From NCBI GenBank assembly GCA_034113365.1, contig JAXEXP010000034.1:1-64000 (forward strand): a stretch of 64,000 bases of DNA, read 5' to 3'. Shown in pieces: positions 1 through 8,478 of this stretch. The DNA comes from Spyradocola sp034113365 (GTDB lineage: Bacteria > Bacillota > Clostridia > Christensenellales > UBA1750). The notes beneath the pieces were generated by a model that searched no databases, was not told the DNA's origin, and was given only the letters and a program-made list of their open reading frames with translations. Numbering within the stretch: position 1 is the first letter of the stretch; every line of letters begins with the position of its first letter. A program made the position numbers and the translations under genes.

Positions 1-1
1 T

Positions 2-1426
2 GCCAACACCTGCCAGCTGGTGGACTATTCCGTGAACTACGGCGATGATCTGGTTTTGAAATTTGAAGAAGACGATGAATTCCGCATTGCGGTTTCCGTT
101 GATATGCTGGATACCGGTGTGGATGTTCCTGCTGTGCTGAACCTGGTGTTCTTCAAGAAAGTGCGGTCAAAAATCAAATTTGTTCAGATGATCGGACGAG
201 GTACCAGACTGTGCGAGAACATCTATGGCCCCGGAAAGAACAAGAGCGGCTTCCAGATTTTCGACTATTGCGGTAACTTTGAATACTTCGGCGAGCATCC
301 TGACGGGAAAGACGGAAAGGAAATGCTTACCCTGTCACAGCGGCTATTCCAGATTCGACTCGATATGCTGTTTGAGCTTCAAAAGCTGGAGTATCAGGAA
401 GATGCATGGTTCCATGCCTATTATGACCAGATCAAGACAGAGCTGCATGGCATGGTCGTAAAGATCAAATCGCACAGCAATCGCATTCAGGTACGTGAGG
501 CTATGCAGTATGTGGACAAGTATTACAATCTTGATACTTGGGTATCACTTTCTCCCGTCATGGTCAAAGAGGCCAAAGTACATATTTCTCCGCTGCTTGA
601 CAGTGGTTTGAACGGAGACCATTTGAGTGTGGCCTTCGACGTGCGGATGTATCACATCGAAAAGGCGCTACTGGCCGGTACGGGCATTCAGAGCGTTTCT
701 GATCATGTAAAAAATATCCGCCTGATTGCACAGTATCTGCTGACTGAAAAAGCGTCCGTTCCACAAGTCCTTAATAAAGCCTCGGAGCTGAAAGTTGTGA
801 TGAGCGAGGATTTCTGGACTGCCGCCACGGTTCAGGATTTGGAGAAATATCGTTCTTCCTTGCGGGATTTGATGCAGTTTCTTCTCGGCTCCGGCAAAAA
901 GAAATTTGATATTGATATTACCGATGAAGTGGAAGAGGCAGAATACCAGCCAGAAGATACCATGATCGATATTCGGACATACCGAGAAAAGGTCATCGAC
1001 TATCTGGCAGAGCATCTGGACAGTGCGGTTATCAAGAAGATTCACAATCTGGAACCCATCACCAATGCTGACCTGGTGGAGCTTGAACATATTTTGTGGC
1101 ATGAGCTTGGAACAAAAGCAGAATACGATGAGACAACGGATATCGGCAACTTGGCGGCATTTGTCCGCAGTCTGATTGGTCTAAGTCAGGAAGCTGTCAA
1201 TGTAAAATTCGGTGAATATCTCAACGGAAACCTGCTGAACTCTCAGCAGCAGGAGTTTGTGCGTACAATCATCAACTATGTCAGAGAAAACGGCGATGTC
1301 GAGCTTGCTGATATGGTCAACACGGAACCGTTCAACAATTACGATTTGAATGAGATTTTTGGCATCAATTTGCCTGCTATGATTGCAGTAGTTCGGACAC
1401 TGCATGATGTAGTGCAGGCAGCGTAA
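2..1426 (+). CDS. hsdR: Type I restriction endonuclease subunit R (HsdR), C-terminal part
   Basis: The reading frame is open from the first base, so the 5' part lies outside the window; the first possible start (GTG at 20) is an internal valine. The visible part begins in the second RecA lobe of an SF2 helicase: SVDMLDTGVDVP is motif V and QMIGRGTRL is motif VI, with the arginine fingers. The remaining 330 or so residues are helical and fit the EcoEI-type R-subunit C-terminal domain that docks to the methylase core. HsdR is the ATP-driven DNA translocase and nuclease of type I systems. The nuclease domain, HsdM and HsdS are not in view. The only uncertainty is whether this belongs to a complete system. 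Confidence 0.88.
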   Translation, partial: ANTCQLVDYSVNYGDDLVLKFEEDDEFRIAVSVDMLDTGVDVPAVLNLVFFKKVRSKIKFVQMIGRGTRLCENIYGPGKNKSGFQIFDYCGNFEYFGEHPDGKDGKEMLTLSQRLFQIRLDMLFELQKLEYQEDAWFHAYYDQIKTELHGMVVKIKSHSNRIQVREAMQYVDKYYNLDTWVSLSPVMVKEAKVHISPLLDSGLNGDHLSVAFDVRMYHIEKALLAGTGIQSVSDHVKNIRLIAQYLLTEKASVPQVLNKASELKVVMSEDFWTAATVQDLEKYRSSLRDLMQFLLGSGKKKFDIDITDEVEEAEYQPEDTMIDIRTYREKVIDYLAEHLDSAVIKKIHNLEPITNADLVELEHILWHELGTKAEYDETTDIGNLAAFVRSLIGLSQEAVNVKFGEYLNGNLLNSQQQEFVRTIINYVRENGDVELADMVNTEPFNNYDLNEIFGINLPAMIAVVRTLHDVVQAA

Positions 1427-1464
1427 CCGAGCCTCACCTACTCTGCCAGACACGGGGGTGCTTT

Positions 1465-2442
1465 ATGAAGTCGAGATCCAACGAATTGCTCGATAAGAGC
1501 ATTGCTGCAATGATTTCTGCTATCGAAATCTATAACAAACCAGATTTTTTGTATCGCGGGGAAACCTTTTCAATCTTAGCAATCAATAGCTGGGAGCTGC
1601 TTTTTAAGGCAAAGCTCCTCAAAGACAATCACAACAAGATGCGCTCACTATATGTTACAGAGCCAATCAGAAATAAGGATGGAAGCAAGTCAAAACGACG
1701 CCGAATTAAACTAACAAGAAGTGGAAATCCATTTACTCACTCAATCGATTACATCGCCGAAAAATTGATTGTAACAGGGAAATTGGATCGAACCGTATGG
1801 GACAACATTACCGCACTGATCGAGTTGAGGGACTCTGCGATCCATTTTTACAACTACTCGGCAAAATTCAATGTTCGTATCCAGGAAATTGGAACAGCTT
1901 CACTAAAGAATTATGTGATTTTGTATAAGAAATGGTTCGGAAGAGATCTGTCTACATATAACTTCTATTTGATGCCGCTGTCGTTTGTTCAGGTTCCAAA
2001 AGAGGCTGATATCGTATTGTTGAATGCAGAAGAGAAGAATTTCTTTAATTTTGTAAATGAACTAGAAGATAAGAGTACTAATCCCCGTGGGGAATATAGC
2101 ATCGCTCTGAACACAACCGTAAAGTTCACAAAATCCACATCTAAGGATGATATCAAAGTGGCCTTGTCCCAGGACAAGGATGCAATAAAAGTGAATTTGA
2201 CTGAAGAAGAAATTCGTAGCCGATATCCATTCGACTATGCAGCATTAACCGAAAAATGCAAAAAAAGATATAGAGACTTCGTGATGAATGGGGATTACCA
2301 TAAAAACCGCAAAGCCTATGAAGGAGATCCCAGATGTGCTTATGTCAGATATTTGGATCCAGCTAATACGAAGAGTGGCAGAAAAGTGTTTTACAGTGAT
2401 GTAATTCTATCGAGGTTGGATGGTCATTATACGAAAAGATAA
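1465..2442 (+). CDS. DUF3644 domain protein, possible HEPN-like defence protein
   Basis: The product has 325 residues and starts at an ATG 6 bases after a GGGGGTG site, 38 bases past hsdR, so the two are probably co-transcribed. The N-terminal half matches the DUF3644 family: YRGETFSILAINSWELL near residues 30-45 is its hallmark. Residues 122-127 read RDSAIH, an R-x4-H arrangement like the catalytic motif of HEPN ribonucleases. That resemblance, with the position beside a restriction gene, suggests a role in phage defence, but this is inference. A basic stretch (KSKRRRIK) lies at about 75-82. The C-terminal third has no recognisable domain. Base composition is AT-rich, like hsdR and unlike the chromosome downstream. 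Confidence 0.75.
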   Translation: MKSRSNELLDKSIAAMISAIEIYNKPDFLYRGETFSILAINSWELLFKAKLLKDNHNKMRSLYVTEPIRNKDGSKSKRRRIKLTRSGNPFTHSIDYIAEKLIVTGKLDRTVWDNITALIELRDSAIHFYNYSAKFNVRIQEIGTASLKNYVILYKKWFGRDLSTYNFYLMPLSFVQVPKEADIVLLNAEEKNFFNFVNELEDKSTNPRGEYSIALNTTVKFTKSTSKDDIKVALSQDKDAIKVNLTEEEIRSRYPFDYAALTEKCKKRYRDFVMNGDYHKNRKAYEGDPRCAYVRYLDPANTKSGRKVFYSDVILSRLDGHYTKR

Positions 2443-2456
2443 CATCAAAATGGCAC

Positions 2457-2483
2457 AGCCCACCGATCATTGATCGGCGGGCT
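2457..2483. terminator. Bidirectional hairpin between convergent genes
   Basis: An inverted repeat of 13-14 bases (AGCCCACCGATCA paired with TGATCGGCGGGCT, one mismatch) sits between the ends of the DUF3644 gene and the small minus-strand gene. A clear T-run is lacking, so it may be only a moderate terminator. Confidence 0.55.
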
Positions 2484-2500
2484 GCGTCACATCTTTTCAC

Positions 2501-2746
2501 TTAATCCATCAATCGATGCTCCGGTGTACCTCGGAGATATCTCTCCAAATCACCTACCAGCACAAGCTGCACATACTCCAACGGCTTGTTGTAGATCAGC
2601 CAGTCAAGTTCCGACCGCTGATACATGTTGTCTGCTACCTCGTTCTCCACGGCGATCGTGTCAATGGAAATCATGCTGCCATCGGCAAATTTCAGTTCAA
2701 CACAGGCAGTATCCATATTGAACTCACAGGAAATCAAGCGCTCCAT
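2501..2746 (-). CDS. Small DUF6061-like protein
   Basis: An 81-residue acidic protein. The ATG at 2746 is preferred because GAGGTG lies 6 bases upstream; an in-frame GTG three codons earlier overlaps that site. The sequence (SCEFNMDTACVELKFADG near the N-terminus, then MYQRSELDWLIYN) resembles a small family annotated DUF6061 that is common in mobile elements of gut Firmicutes; I recognise the family but no function. It begins 10 bases after the rlmD stop codon and is probably carried on the rlmD transcript, so the element may use the host rlmD promoter to express it. Composition is that of the accessory segment. Confidence 0.7.
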   Translation of the reverse strand: MERLISCEFNMDTACVELKFADGSMISIDTIAVENEVADNMYQRSELDWLIYNKPLEYVQLVLVGDLERYLRGTPEHRLMD

Positions 2747-2756
2747 ATTCGTCACC

Positions 2757-4187
2757 TCAAATCATCCCGAAGTGCTGGAGTGCCTCCTTGATCGCTTTTT
2801 CCTTATCCGGCGGGCATTGGGGCTGTTTAGCGTCCTCAGACTTCGGCTTATTGTAATTCTCACGTTCGATGATACCGCACTGCTGTTTTACCTGTGCGAT
2901 ATACAAGCTGCTGACTTTCAAGCCGCTATGCTCCAGAACATAATCCTTGATCTCATCATAGGTTGCCTTTTTCTCTGCTGCCGTCAAATCCAACTCGTCC
3001 ATATCCAGCTCAACTTCAATATGCTGAGTCGATTTCAGTTTGGACAATAAACATACCGTTTCCACATGCTCCGTGCAGGGGAACATGTCCACAGGCGTGG
3101 CGCGGAGGGCGCGGTAGCCGTGGGTGGTGAGGTATTTGAGGTCGCGGGCGAGGGTGACGGGGTTGCAGGAGATGTAGACCACGCGCGCGGGGCGCAGGGT
3201 GCAGACGGCGCTGAGGAAGTTCTCGTCGCTGCCGGCGCGGGGCGGGTCCATCATCAGCACATCGAGGGGGCGCTTTTCGGCGGCCATGCGCAGCAGGAAG
3301 CGGCCCGCGTCGTCGCAATGGAAGCGCGCGTGGCCGATGCGGTTGCGCTGGGCGTTGTAGACCGCGTCGCGCACGGCGGCGGGGTTGAGCTCCACGCCGA
3401 TGAGCTTGGCGTAGCGGTCGGCGGCGCACAGGCCGATGGTGCCGGTGCCGCAGTAGGCGTCCAGCAGCGTCTCGCGGCCCGTGAGGCCCGCGTACTCGAT
3501 GGCCTTGCGGTAGAGCTTTTCCGCCTGCACGGAGTTGACCTGATAGAAGGACTGCGGCGAGATGCGGAAGGTCTTGCCGCACAGCTCGTCCTCGATGGCG
3601 CCCGGGCCGTACAGCACGATGTCGCGCTTGCCCAACACCATGGAGGTCGCGCGGTCGTTGACGTTGAGCACCACGGTGGTGATCTCGGGGTGCGCGGCCA
3701 GCAGCGCCTTGACAAAGTCGTTCTTGCAGGGCAGCACGGGCTTTGCCGCCACCAGCACCACCATCACCTGCCCGGTGACGTGCGCCGTGCGCACCAGCAC
3801 GTGGCGCAGCAGGCCCTGCCGCGCGTCCTCCCGGTAGGGGCGGATCTTGAAGCTGACCATCAAGCGGCGCACGGTGCCGATGATGCGGTCGGCCAGCTCG
3901 TTTTCGATCAGGCAGTGCTCCACGGGCACCACCTCGTGCGTGCCCATGCGGTAGACGCCCGAGATCACGCTGCCCCGGCGGTCGCCCGCGAGCACCGCGT
4001 GCGTCTTGTTGCGGTAGTGGAAGGGATCCTCCATGCCGATGATGGGCTCCACGCGGCAGAAGGGCCGCAGCAGCTCGTCCACCCAGGCCTTCTTTGCGTC
4101 CAGCTGCTCCCCGTAGCTCATGCGCCCCAGCTGACAGCCGCCGCACTTTGCCGCGACGGGACACCGAAACCGGATCTCCTTCTCCAT
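2757..4187 (-). CDS. rlmD: 23S rRNA (uracil-C5)-methyltransferase, RlmD/RumA family, with replaced C-terminus
   Basis: The product has 476 residues. The ATG at 4187 follows AAAGGAG and gives the normal N-terminus; the frame is open further upstream but has no such signal. It transfers a methyl group from SAM to a uracil C5 of 23S rRNA. A [4Fe-4S] ligand set CPVAAKCGGC lies at the N-terminus; no TRAM domain is present. The SAM loop reads DAYCGTGTIGL and the catalytic region reads YISCNPVTL. After EHVETVCLLSKL the protein runs on for about 95 residues that RlmD enzymes normally lack. These are coded by AT-richer DNA and end QHFGMI. The second RlmD-like protein here (26355-27722) stops a few residues after the same motif. 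The tail is best explained as element-supplied coding sequence restoring the gene end. Confidence 0.9.
   Translation of the reverse strand: MEKEIRFRCPVAAKCGGCQLGRMSYGEQLDAKKAWVDELLRPFCRVEPIIGMEDPFHYRNKTHAVLAGDRRGSVISGVYRMGTHEVVPVEHCLIENELADRIIGTVRRLMVSFKIRPYREDARQGLLRHVLVRTAHVTGQVMVVLVAAKPVLPCKNDFVKALLAAHPEITTVVLNVNDRATSMVLGKRDIVLYGPGAIEDELCGKTFRISPQSFYQVNSVQAEKLYRKAIEYAGLTGRETLLDAYCGTGTIGLCAADRYAKLIGVELNPAAVRDAVYNAQRNRIGHARFHCDDAGRFLLRMAAEKRPLDVLMMDPPRAGSDENFLSAVCTLRPARVVYISCNPVTLARDLKYLTTHGYRALRATPVDMFPCTEHVETVCLLSKLKSTQHIEVELDMDELDLTAAEKKATYDEIKDYVLEHSGLKVSSLYIAQVKQQCGIIERENYNKPKSEDAKQPQCPPDKEKAIKEALQHFGMI
3035..3090. other. Putative element-chromosome junction (attachment site) in rlmD
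   Basis: Base composition changes abruptly here, from the AT-richer tail coding side (below about 3066) to GC-rich chromosomal rlmD (above about 3090). The crossover must lie at or near the codons for EHVETV. The exact core repeat cannot be set without the other end of the element or an empty site. Confidence 0.45.
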
Positions 4188-4269
4188 AAAAACCGCACGC
4201 TCCTTTCGTGCTATCAGTTTACCATGTTCCGCACGCGCAGGCAACGGGCAGCGCGGCGCAGATTTCACT

Positions 4270-4312
4270 TTGCATCGGAATCCTGCTGCGGTATAATATT
4301 CCATATCGGAAT
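4270..4312 (+). promoter_or_regulatory. Promoter and LysR-type operator for the divergent regulator
   Basis: TTGCAT (4270-4275), a 16-base spacer and TATAAT (4292-4297) form a good promoter facing the LysR gene. Directly after it, 4298-4312 is a dyad ATTCC-N5-GGAAT that fits the T-N11-A pattern of LysR-type boxes, so autoregulation is likely. Confidence 0.6.
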
Positions 4313-4336
4313 CATCGAAAACCGGGAGGGATGGGC

Positions 4337-5218
4337 ATGAACCTGGCATGGGTGCGTAGTTTTGTCGCGGTGGCGGACGCGGGCGGCTTTGCCGAGGCGG
4401 CGGAGCAGCTGTTCACCACGCAGTCCACGGTGTCCAAGCAGATCCAGTCGCTGGAAAAGGAGCTGGGCGTGGTGATGTTCGACCGGACGGGCCGCAGAGC
4501 CGTGCTCAGTCCGGCGGGCTGCGCGCTGCTGCCCTATGCGCGGCGGCTTCTGCGGGAAGAACAGGCGCTGCGTGCCGCTGCGGCACAGCAGGGCGAGCAC
4601 GGGGGCGCGGCGCTGCGCATCGCCTCCATCCCCATCGCGGCGGGGTGCGGGTTCACGGCCATCGCCGCCTCCTTTGCCCGGGCAAATCCGCACATCCGCC
4701 TGACGCTGGACGAGCGCGAGACGGGCGCGCTCTCCGCCGCGCTGGACGGCGGCTATGACTTTGCGGTGGCGCGGCGCGAAACGCTGGACGGCGCGGGGCT
4801 CAGCAGCCTGCCGCTGTTCACCGAGGCGATGGTCGCCGTGCTGCCGCCCGACCACCCGCTGGCGGACCGGTCCGCACTTCCGCTCGCCGCGCTGGCGCAG
4901 GAGCGCTTCCTGCTGCTGACCCGCGAGACGGGCGTGCCGGATTTCTGCGCGCAGCAGTGCGAGAGAGCGGGCTTTTCTCCGAACATCGCGTGCATGGGCA
5001 CCCACATGGCCGTGCTGTGCGACATGGTGGCCGAGGGGCTGGGCGTGACGCTGGCCTGGCCGCGCACGATGGGCCTGACCAGCCGCCAGGACGTGCGCTT
5101 CGTGCCGCTTGCCGAGCACATCCCCTCCACCATCGCGCTGATGTGGCGGCGCGACCGGCGTCTGACCCCCGCGGCGCAGGCCTTTCTCACCCACGCCACG
5201 CAGGCCGTGCGCACATAA
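4337..5218 (+). CDS. LysR family transcriptional regulator
   Basis: A 293-residue regulator. The ATG at 4337 lies 6 bases after GGGAGGG; another ATG at 4331 sits too close to the site. The first 60 residues form the winged HTH (MNLAWVRSFVAVADAGG then FTTQSTVSKQIQSLEKELG); the rest is a periplasmic-binding-like effector domain. It is transcribed divergently from rlmD and convergently with the sugar-acid operon. Its targets cannot be read from sequence. The neighbouring operon or its own promoter are the obvious candidates, but LysR targets are usually divergent genes and here that gene is rlmD, which seems unrelated. Confidence 0.9.
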   Translation: MNLAWVRSFVAVADAGGFAEAAEQLFTTQSTVSKQIQSLEKELGVVMFDRTGRRAVLSPAGCALLPYARRLLREEQALRAAAAQQGEHGGAALRIASIPIAAGCGFTAIAASFARANPHIRLTLDERETGALSAALDGGYDFAVARRETLDGAGLSSLPLFTEAMVAVLPPDHPLADRSALPLAALAQERFLLLTRETGVPDFCAQQCERAGFSPNIACMGTHMAVLCDMVAEGLGVTLAWPRTMGLTSRQDVRFVPLAEHIPSTIALMWRRDRRLTPAAQAFLTHATQAVRT

Positions 5219-5240
5219 TTCATGACCGCAAACCCTTGAT

Positions 5241-5268
5241 CCCCCGCCCGAAACGGGGGCTTTCCTTT
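5241..5268 (+). terminator. Terminator of the LysR gene
   Basis: CCCCCG pairs with CGGGGG across a short loop (5241-5259), followed by a pyrimidine run with six T's. It faces the LysR transcript. Confidence 0.7.
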
Positions 5269-5271
5269 GGC

Positions 5272-5312
5272 AAAAAAGGGCCCCGGCCCACGAGAAAAAC
5301 CGTGAGCCGGGG
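5272..5312 (-). terminator. Terminator of the sugar-acid operon
   Basis: CCCCGGCCCACG (5281-5292) pairs with CGTGAGCCGGGG (5301-5312). Read on the minus strand the hairpin is followed by a run of six T's at 5272-5277, so it ends the transcript that finishes with the kinase gene. Confidence 0.8.
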
Positions 5313-5346
5313 CAGTGCGTACTGTATAAAGGAGGAGGAAAGTTGA

Positions 5347-6375
5347 CTATCTCTGCACGCGGCCGGAGGCGTTGCCGCCCATCAGCGCGCGCACCTCGGG
5401 GACGGTGACGCGGTTGACGTCGCCCTCGATGGTCTGCTTGAGCGCCGACGCAGCCGCCGCGAACTCCACGGCCTCCTGCAGCGGATAGTCGCTCAGCAGC
5501 GCGTAGATCAGGCCCGAGCCAAAGGAATCGCCGCCGCCCAGCCGGTCGACCAGGCGGATGGAATACTTCTTGGAGATGTACATCTGCCCGGACGCGCCGT
5601 CGTAGAGCATGCCCGACCAGTTGTTGTCCGACGCGGAGAGGCTCTCGCGCAGCGTGATGGCCACCTTGCCGCAGCCGAACCGCTCCACCAGCTGGCTGGC
5701 GACGGAGCGGTAGCCCTCCACGTCCAGCTTGCCGGCGTAGATGTCCGTGCCCGCGGCGTGGATGCCGAACACGTCCGCCGCGTCCTCTTCGTTGGCGATG
5801 AGCACGTCCACCATGGGCACCAACTCGCCCATCACGCGGCCCGCCTCCTCGCGGCTCCACAGGTTTTTGCGGTAGTTCAAGTCACAGCTGACCGTGACGC
5901 CGTGCGCCTTGGCCGCCCGAACGGCCTTTGCCGTCTCCTCCGCCGCGCCCGCGGACAGCGCCGGGGTGATGCCGGTGAAATGGAACCAGTCCGCGCCGTC
6001 AAACACCGCGTCCCAGTCGATGTCGCCGGGGGCGATGCGCGCGATGGCGGAATCCTTGCGGTCGTAGATGACCTTGGAGGGGCGCATGGACACGCCCTTT
6101 TCGTAGAAATAGATGCCCAGCCGGTCGCCCTTGCGCACCATAAAGCGGGTGTCCACGCCGAACTGGCGCAGTTCGTTCACCGCGCTCTGCCCGATGGGGT
6201 TGTCGGGCACCAGCGTCACAAATGCGGAATCCAGCCCGTAATTGGCCAGCGACACCGAGGCGTTGGACTCCGCGCCGCCGTAGACCACGTCAAAGCTCTT
6301 GGCCTGCCCGAACCTCTGGAACCCGGGCGGCGACAGCCGCAGCATGATCTCGCCGAAGGTAATGGCTCTTTTCAT
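5347..6375 (-). CDS. kdgK: 2-keto-3-deoxygluconate kinase (PfkB family)
   Basis: A 342-residue sugar kinase; the ATG at 6375 gives the usual N-terminus (MKRAITFGEIMLRLSP), and an ATG eight codons earlier has weaker context. PfkB features: the GGAESNASVSLANYG substrate loop near residue 35 and the GGGDSFGSGL ATP and catalytic-base motif near the C-terminus. It phosphorylates 2-keto-3-deoxy-gluconate or -galactonate to the 6-phosphate, which the aldolase in the same operon cleaves. It is the last gene of the operon and is followed by a strong terminator. A hairpin separates it from the dehydratase gene. The family is clear; which epimer is used is inferred from context. Confidence 0.85.
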   Translation of the reverse strand: MKRAITFGEIMLRLSPPGFQRFGQAKSFDVVYGGAESNASVSLANYGLDSAFVTLVPDNPIGQSAVNELRQFGVDTRFMVRKGDRLGIYFYEKGVSMRPSKVIYDRKDSAIARIAPGDIDWDAVFDGADWFHFTGITPALSAGAAEETAKAVRAAKAHGVTVSCDLNYRKNLWSREEAGRVMGELVPMVDVLIANEEDAADVFGIHAAGTDIYAGKLDVEGYRSVASQLVERFGCGKVAITLRESLSASDNNWSGMLYDGASGQMYISKKYSIRLVDRLGGGDSFGSGLIYALLSDYPLQEAVEFAAAASALKQTIEGDVNRVTVPEVRALMGGNASGRVQR

Positions 6376-6447
6376 ATCAAAACGCCCTCTTTTCCTCATT
6401 CAGCAATGCTCTTGCCATCCCCCGGGAAGGGGGACCGCTTCAGGTTA

Positions 6448-6490
6448 AGGGAAAATCCGAGTACGGCGCAGCCGTGCGCGGATTTTCCCT
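6448..6490. repeat. Long hairpin between dehydratase and kinase genes
   Basis: AGGGAAAATCCG (6448-6459) pairs exactly with CGGATTTTCCCT (6479-6490), with an inner ACGGC/GCCGT stem. The inner part resembles the hairpin at 60666-60700 (both contain GCCGTGCGCG), so it may belong to a dispersed hairpin family. In the operon it could reduce kdgK expression or protect the upstream mRNA. Confidence 0.55.
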
Positions 6491-6504
6491 GTGCGATCAG
6501 GCAT

Positions 6505-7638
6505 TTACCACTGCGCGACCGAGCCGTCGGGGTAGAACAGGCGCGGGGTGTCCCAGTCGCCGTTGAAGGAATTGGCGCGCACGAAGTCCTCGTCCACCTC
6601 GATGCCCAGGCCGGGGCCGGTGGGCACCTCGATGTAGCTGTCCACGATCTCGAAGGGCTTCTTGAGGTAGCCCACGCCGCGGTCCCAGCCCTCGGCCATG
6701 CCGGGGTGCTCCTGGATCAGGAAGTTAGGCGTGCAGGTATCCACCTGCAGGCAGGCCGCCAGCGAGATGGGGCCCAGCGGGTTGTGCGGCGCGACGGAGG
6801 CGTAGTACATCTCGGCCATCGCCGCGATCTTCTTGACCTCGAAGATGCCGCCGCAGTGGCAGGTATCGGGCTGCAGCACCACCGCCGCGTGCTGCTCGAG
6901 CACGTTGCGGAAGGACCACTTGGTGAACAGGCGCTCGCCGGTGGCGATGGGCACGCTGGTCTTGGCCGCGATGCTGGCCATCACCTCGACGTTCTCGGGC
7001 AGCACGGGCTCCTCGACGAACATGGGGTAATACGGCGCGATGGCGTCGATGAGGCGGGAGGCCATGCCCGCGTGGATGCGGCCGTGGAAGTCGATGGCGA
7101 TGTCCACGTCCTTGCCCACCGCTTCGCGGATGGCGCAGAACTTCTCGGCCAGCGCATCGACGTAGGAGAGGTGGTCGATGTGCTTGACGGGCGCGTCGGG
7201 GGAGATCTTCACCGCGTCAAAGCCCTGCTCGACGCGCTTTTTCGCGTTGGCCGCGGCCTCCTCGGGGGTGGCGCCGCCGGTGTGGCTGTACATGCGGATC
7301 TTGTCGCGGCAGCGGCCGCCCAGCAGCTCGTAGACGGGCACGCCCAGCTTCTTGCCCTTGATGTCCCACAGCGCCTGCTCGATGCCCGAGATGCAGCTGG
7401 TCAGGATGGGGCCGCCGCGGTAGAAGGTGGTGCAGTACATGGTCTGCCACAGGTGCTCGATGCGCATGGGGTCGGCGCCGATGAGCACGGGCCGCAGCTC
7501 GTTGATGGCCATTTCGACGGTCTTGGCGCGGCCCTCCAGCACGGGCTCGCCCCAGCCGCAGATGCCCTCGTCGGTGGAAATCTTCAGGAACATCCATCTG
7601 GGCTTGACGTGAAAGGTCTCCAGGTTCGTGATCTTCAT
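6505..7638 (-). CDS. dgoD: Galactonate dehydratase (enolase superfamily)
   Basis: A 377-residue protein closely resembling D-galactonate dehydratase along its whole length: PRWMFLKISTDEGICGWGEP at the N-terminus, FYRGGPIL, then the barrel. Metal ligands and catalytic groups are visible: DFHGR (Asp and His), VEEPVLPENVE (Glu), ATGERLF (Glu) and APHNPLGP (His). The enzyme removes water from an aldonate to give a 2-keto-3-deoxy acid, using Mg2+. The product suits the kinase and aldolase of the same operon. D-galactonate is the best guess; a stereoisomer is possible because related dehydratases differ at few residues. Confidence 0.85.
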   Translation of the reverse strand: MKITNLETFHVKPRWMFLKISTDEGICGWGEPVLEGRAKTVEMAINELRPVLIGADPMRIEHLWQTMYCTTFYRGGPILTSCISGIEQALWDIKGKKLGVPVYELLGGRCRDKIRMYSHTGGATPEEAAANAKKRVEQGFDAVKISPDAPVKHIDHLSYVDALAEKFCAIREAVGKDVDIAIDFHGRIHAGMASRLIDAIAPYYPMFVEEPVLPENVEVMASIAAKTSVPIATGERLFTKWSFRNVLEQHAAVVLQPDTCHCGGIFEVKKIAAMAEMYYASVAPHNPLGPISLAACLQVDTCTPNFLIQEHPGMAEGWDRGVGYLKKPFEIVDSYIEVPTGPGLGIEVDEDFVRANSFNGDWDTPRLFYPDGSVAQW

Positions 7639-7665
7639 AGTGAGAATCCCCTTTCCCAGCGATAT

Positions 7666-8451
7666 TTATTGCTTGATGAAGGTATTTTCCGCCAGCACGG
7701 GCAGCAGCGAACCGCCGTCGATGCTCAGCGTGGTGCCGGTAATGTAGCCCGCGCTGTCCGACGCCAGGAACACCACTGCGTCGCCGATCTCCCAGGGCTG
7801 GGCAAAGCGCCCGCCGGGGATGCGGCTGAACAGCTCGTCCCTGCGCTTGAGCGCCTCGGGGGTGGGGAACCAGTTGCGCTCGGGCAGCTGCGTGTAGCCG
7901 GGCGCGATGGTGACCACGCGGATGCCGTAGGGCGCAAGCTCCATGGCCATGTTCTTGCCCGCCTTGTCCAGACCGGCCTTTGCCGCGGCGTAGAAGGTGG
8001 CGTTGGGCCAGCAGCCCAGCGCGTGGTTGGAGGAGATGTTGATGATGACGCCCTTTACGCCCTTTTCCACCATGCTGCGGGCGGCGGCCTGCGCGCAGAA
8101 GTAGGTGCCGCGCAGGTCGGTGCCGATCACGGTGTCAAACATCTCGGGCGTGGCCTCCAGGAAGGGCTGGAAGCGCGTGATGCCCGCGTTGTTCACCATC
8201 AGGTCGATGTGATCGTATACCTTGAAAAACTCGTCGAACATCGCGTGGATCTCGTCCACGTTGCGGATGTCCGCGTGGAACAGCTCCGCCTTGGCGCCCA
8301 ACTCCCGCGCCTGCTTCTGCGTGTCCTTGGCGCCCTCTGCCGTGGTGGAGTAGTGGATGCCCACGTCATAGCCGTTCTTTGCCAGCTGCAGCGCGATGCC
8401 CTTGCCGATGCCCCGGCCCGCGCCGGTGACCAATGCGATCTTTCGGCTCAT
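7666..8451 (-). CDS. SDR family NAD(P)-dependent oxidoreductase
   Basis: A 261-residue classical short-chain dehydrogenase. TGAGRGIGKGIA (residues 9-20) is the nucleotide loop, NNAG the structural motif, and Ser with YAAAK (in FYAAAKAG) the catalytic set. The end DGGSLLPV fits the family. It sits between the dehydratase and aldolase genes with 27-base gaps. It could oxidise the aldose to the lactone that yields the aldonate, or reduce a keto-acid intermediate; the sequence does not decide. FabG and glucose 1-dehydrogenase labels would both be over-specific. Confidence 0.85.
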   Translation of the reverse strand: MSRKIALVTGAGRGIGKGIALQLAKNGYDVGIHYSTTAEGAKDTQKQARELGAKAELFHADIRNVDEIHAMFDEFFKVYDHIDLMVNNAGITRFQPFLEATPEMFDTVIGTDLRGTYFCAQAAARSMVEKGVKGVIINISSNHALGCWPNATFYAAAKAGLDKAGKNMAMELAPYGIRVVTIAPGYTQLPERNWFPTPEALKRRDELFSRIPGGRFAQPWEIGDAVVFLASDSAGYITGTTLSIDGGSLLPVLAENTFIKQ

Positions 8452-8478
8452 AGTCTTTTTCCCCCTGCTTGCGTCTCT

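Larger units (their letters stand above)
1..3070. mobile_element. End of a presumed integrative element inserted in rlmD
   Basis: This stretch is visibly poorer in GC than the DNA after about 3090 and carries accessory genes: a type I restriction subunit, a DUF3644 protein and a small DUF6061-like protein. The composition change falls inside the coding sequence of an RlmD-type methyltransferase, right after the codons for the conserved EHVETV motif. The rumA/rlmD gene is a documented insertion site for integrative conjugative elements in streptococci. I infer that 1-3070 is one end of such an element. No integrase, relaxase or second boundary is visible because the rest lies outside the window, so the element type is unknown. 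Confidence 0.5.

Noticed and set aside
4188..4349. Upstream extension of rlmD to 4349
   Set aside because: The extra 54 residues match nothing in the family and overlap the LysR promoter. The ATG at 4187 has a good ribosome site and the correct N-terminus.
5329..5346. AAAGGAGG followed by TTG just before the kdgK 3' end
   Set aside because: The frame it opens is about 20 codons long and lies antisense to kdgK. A remnant or chance site.
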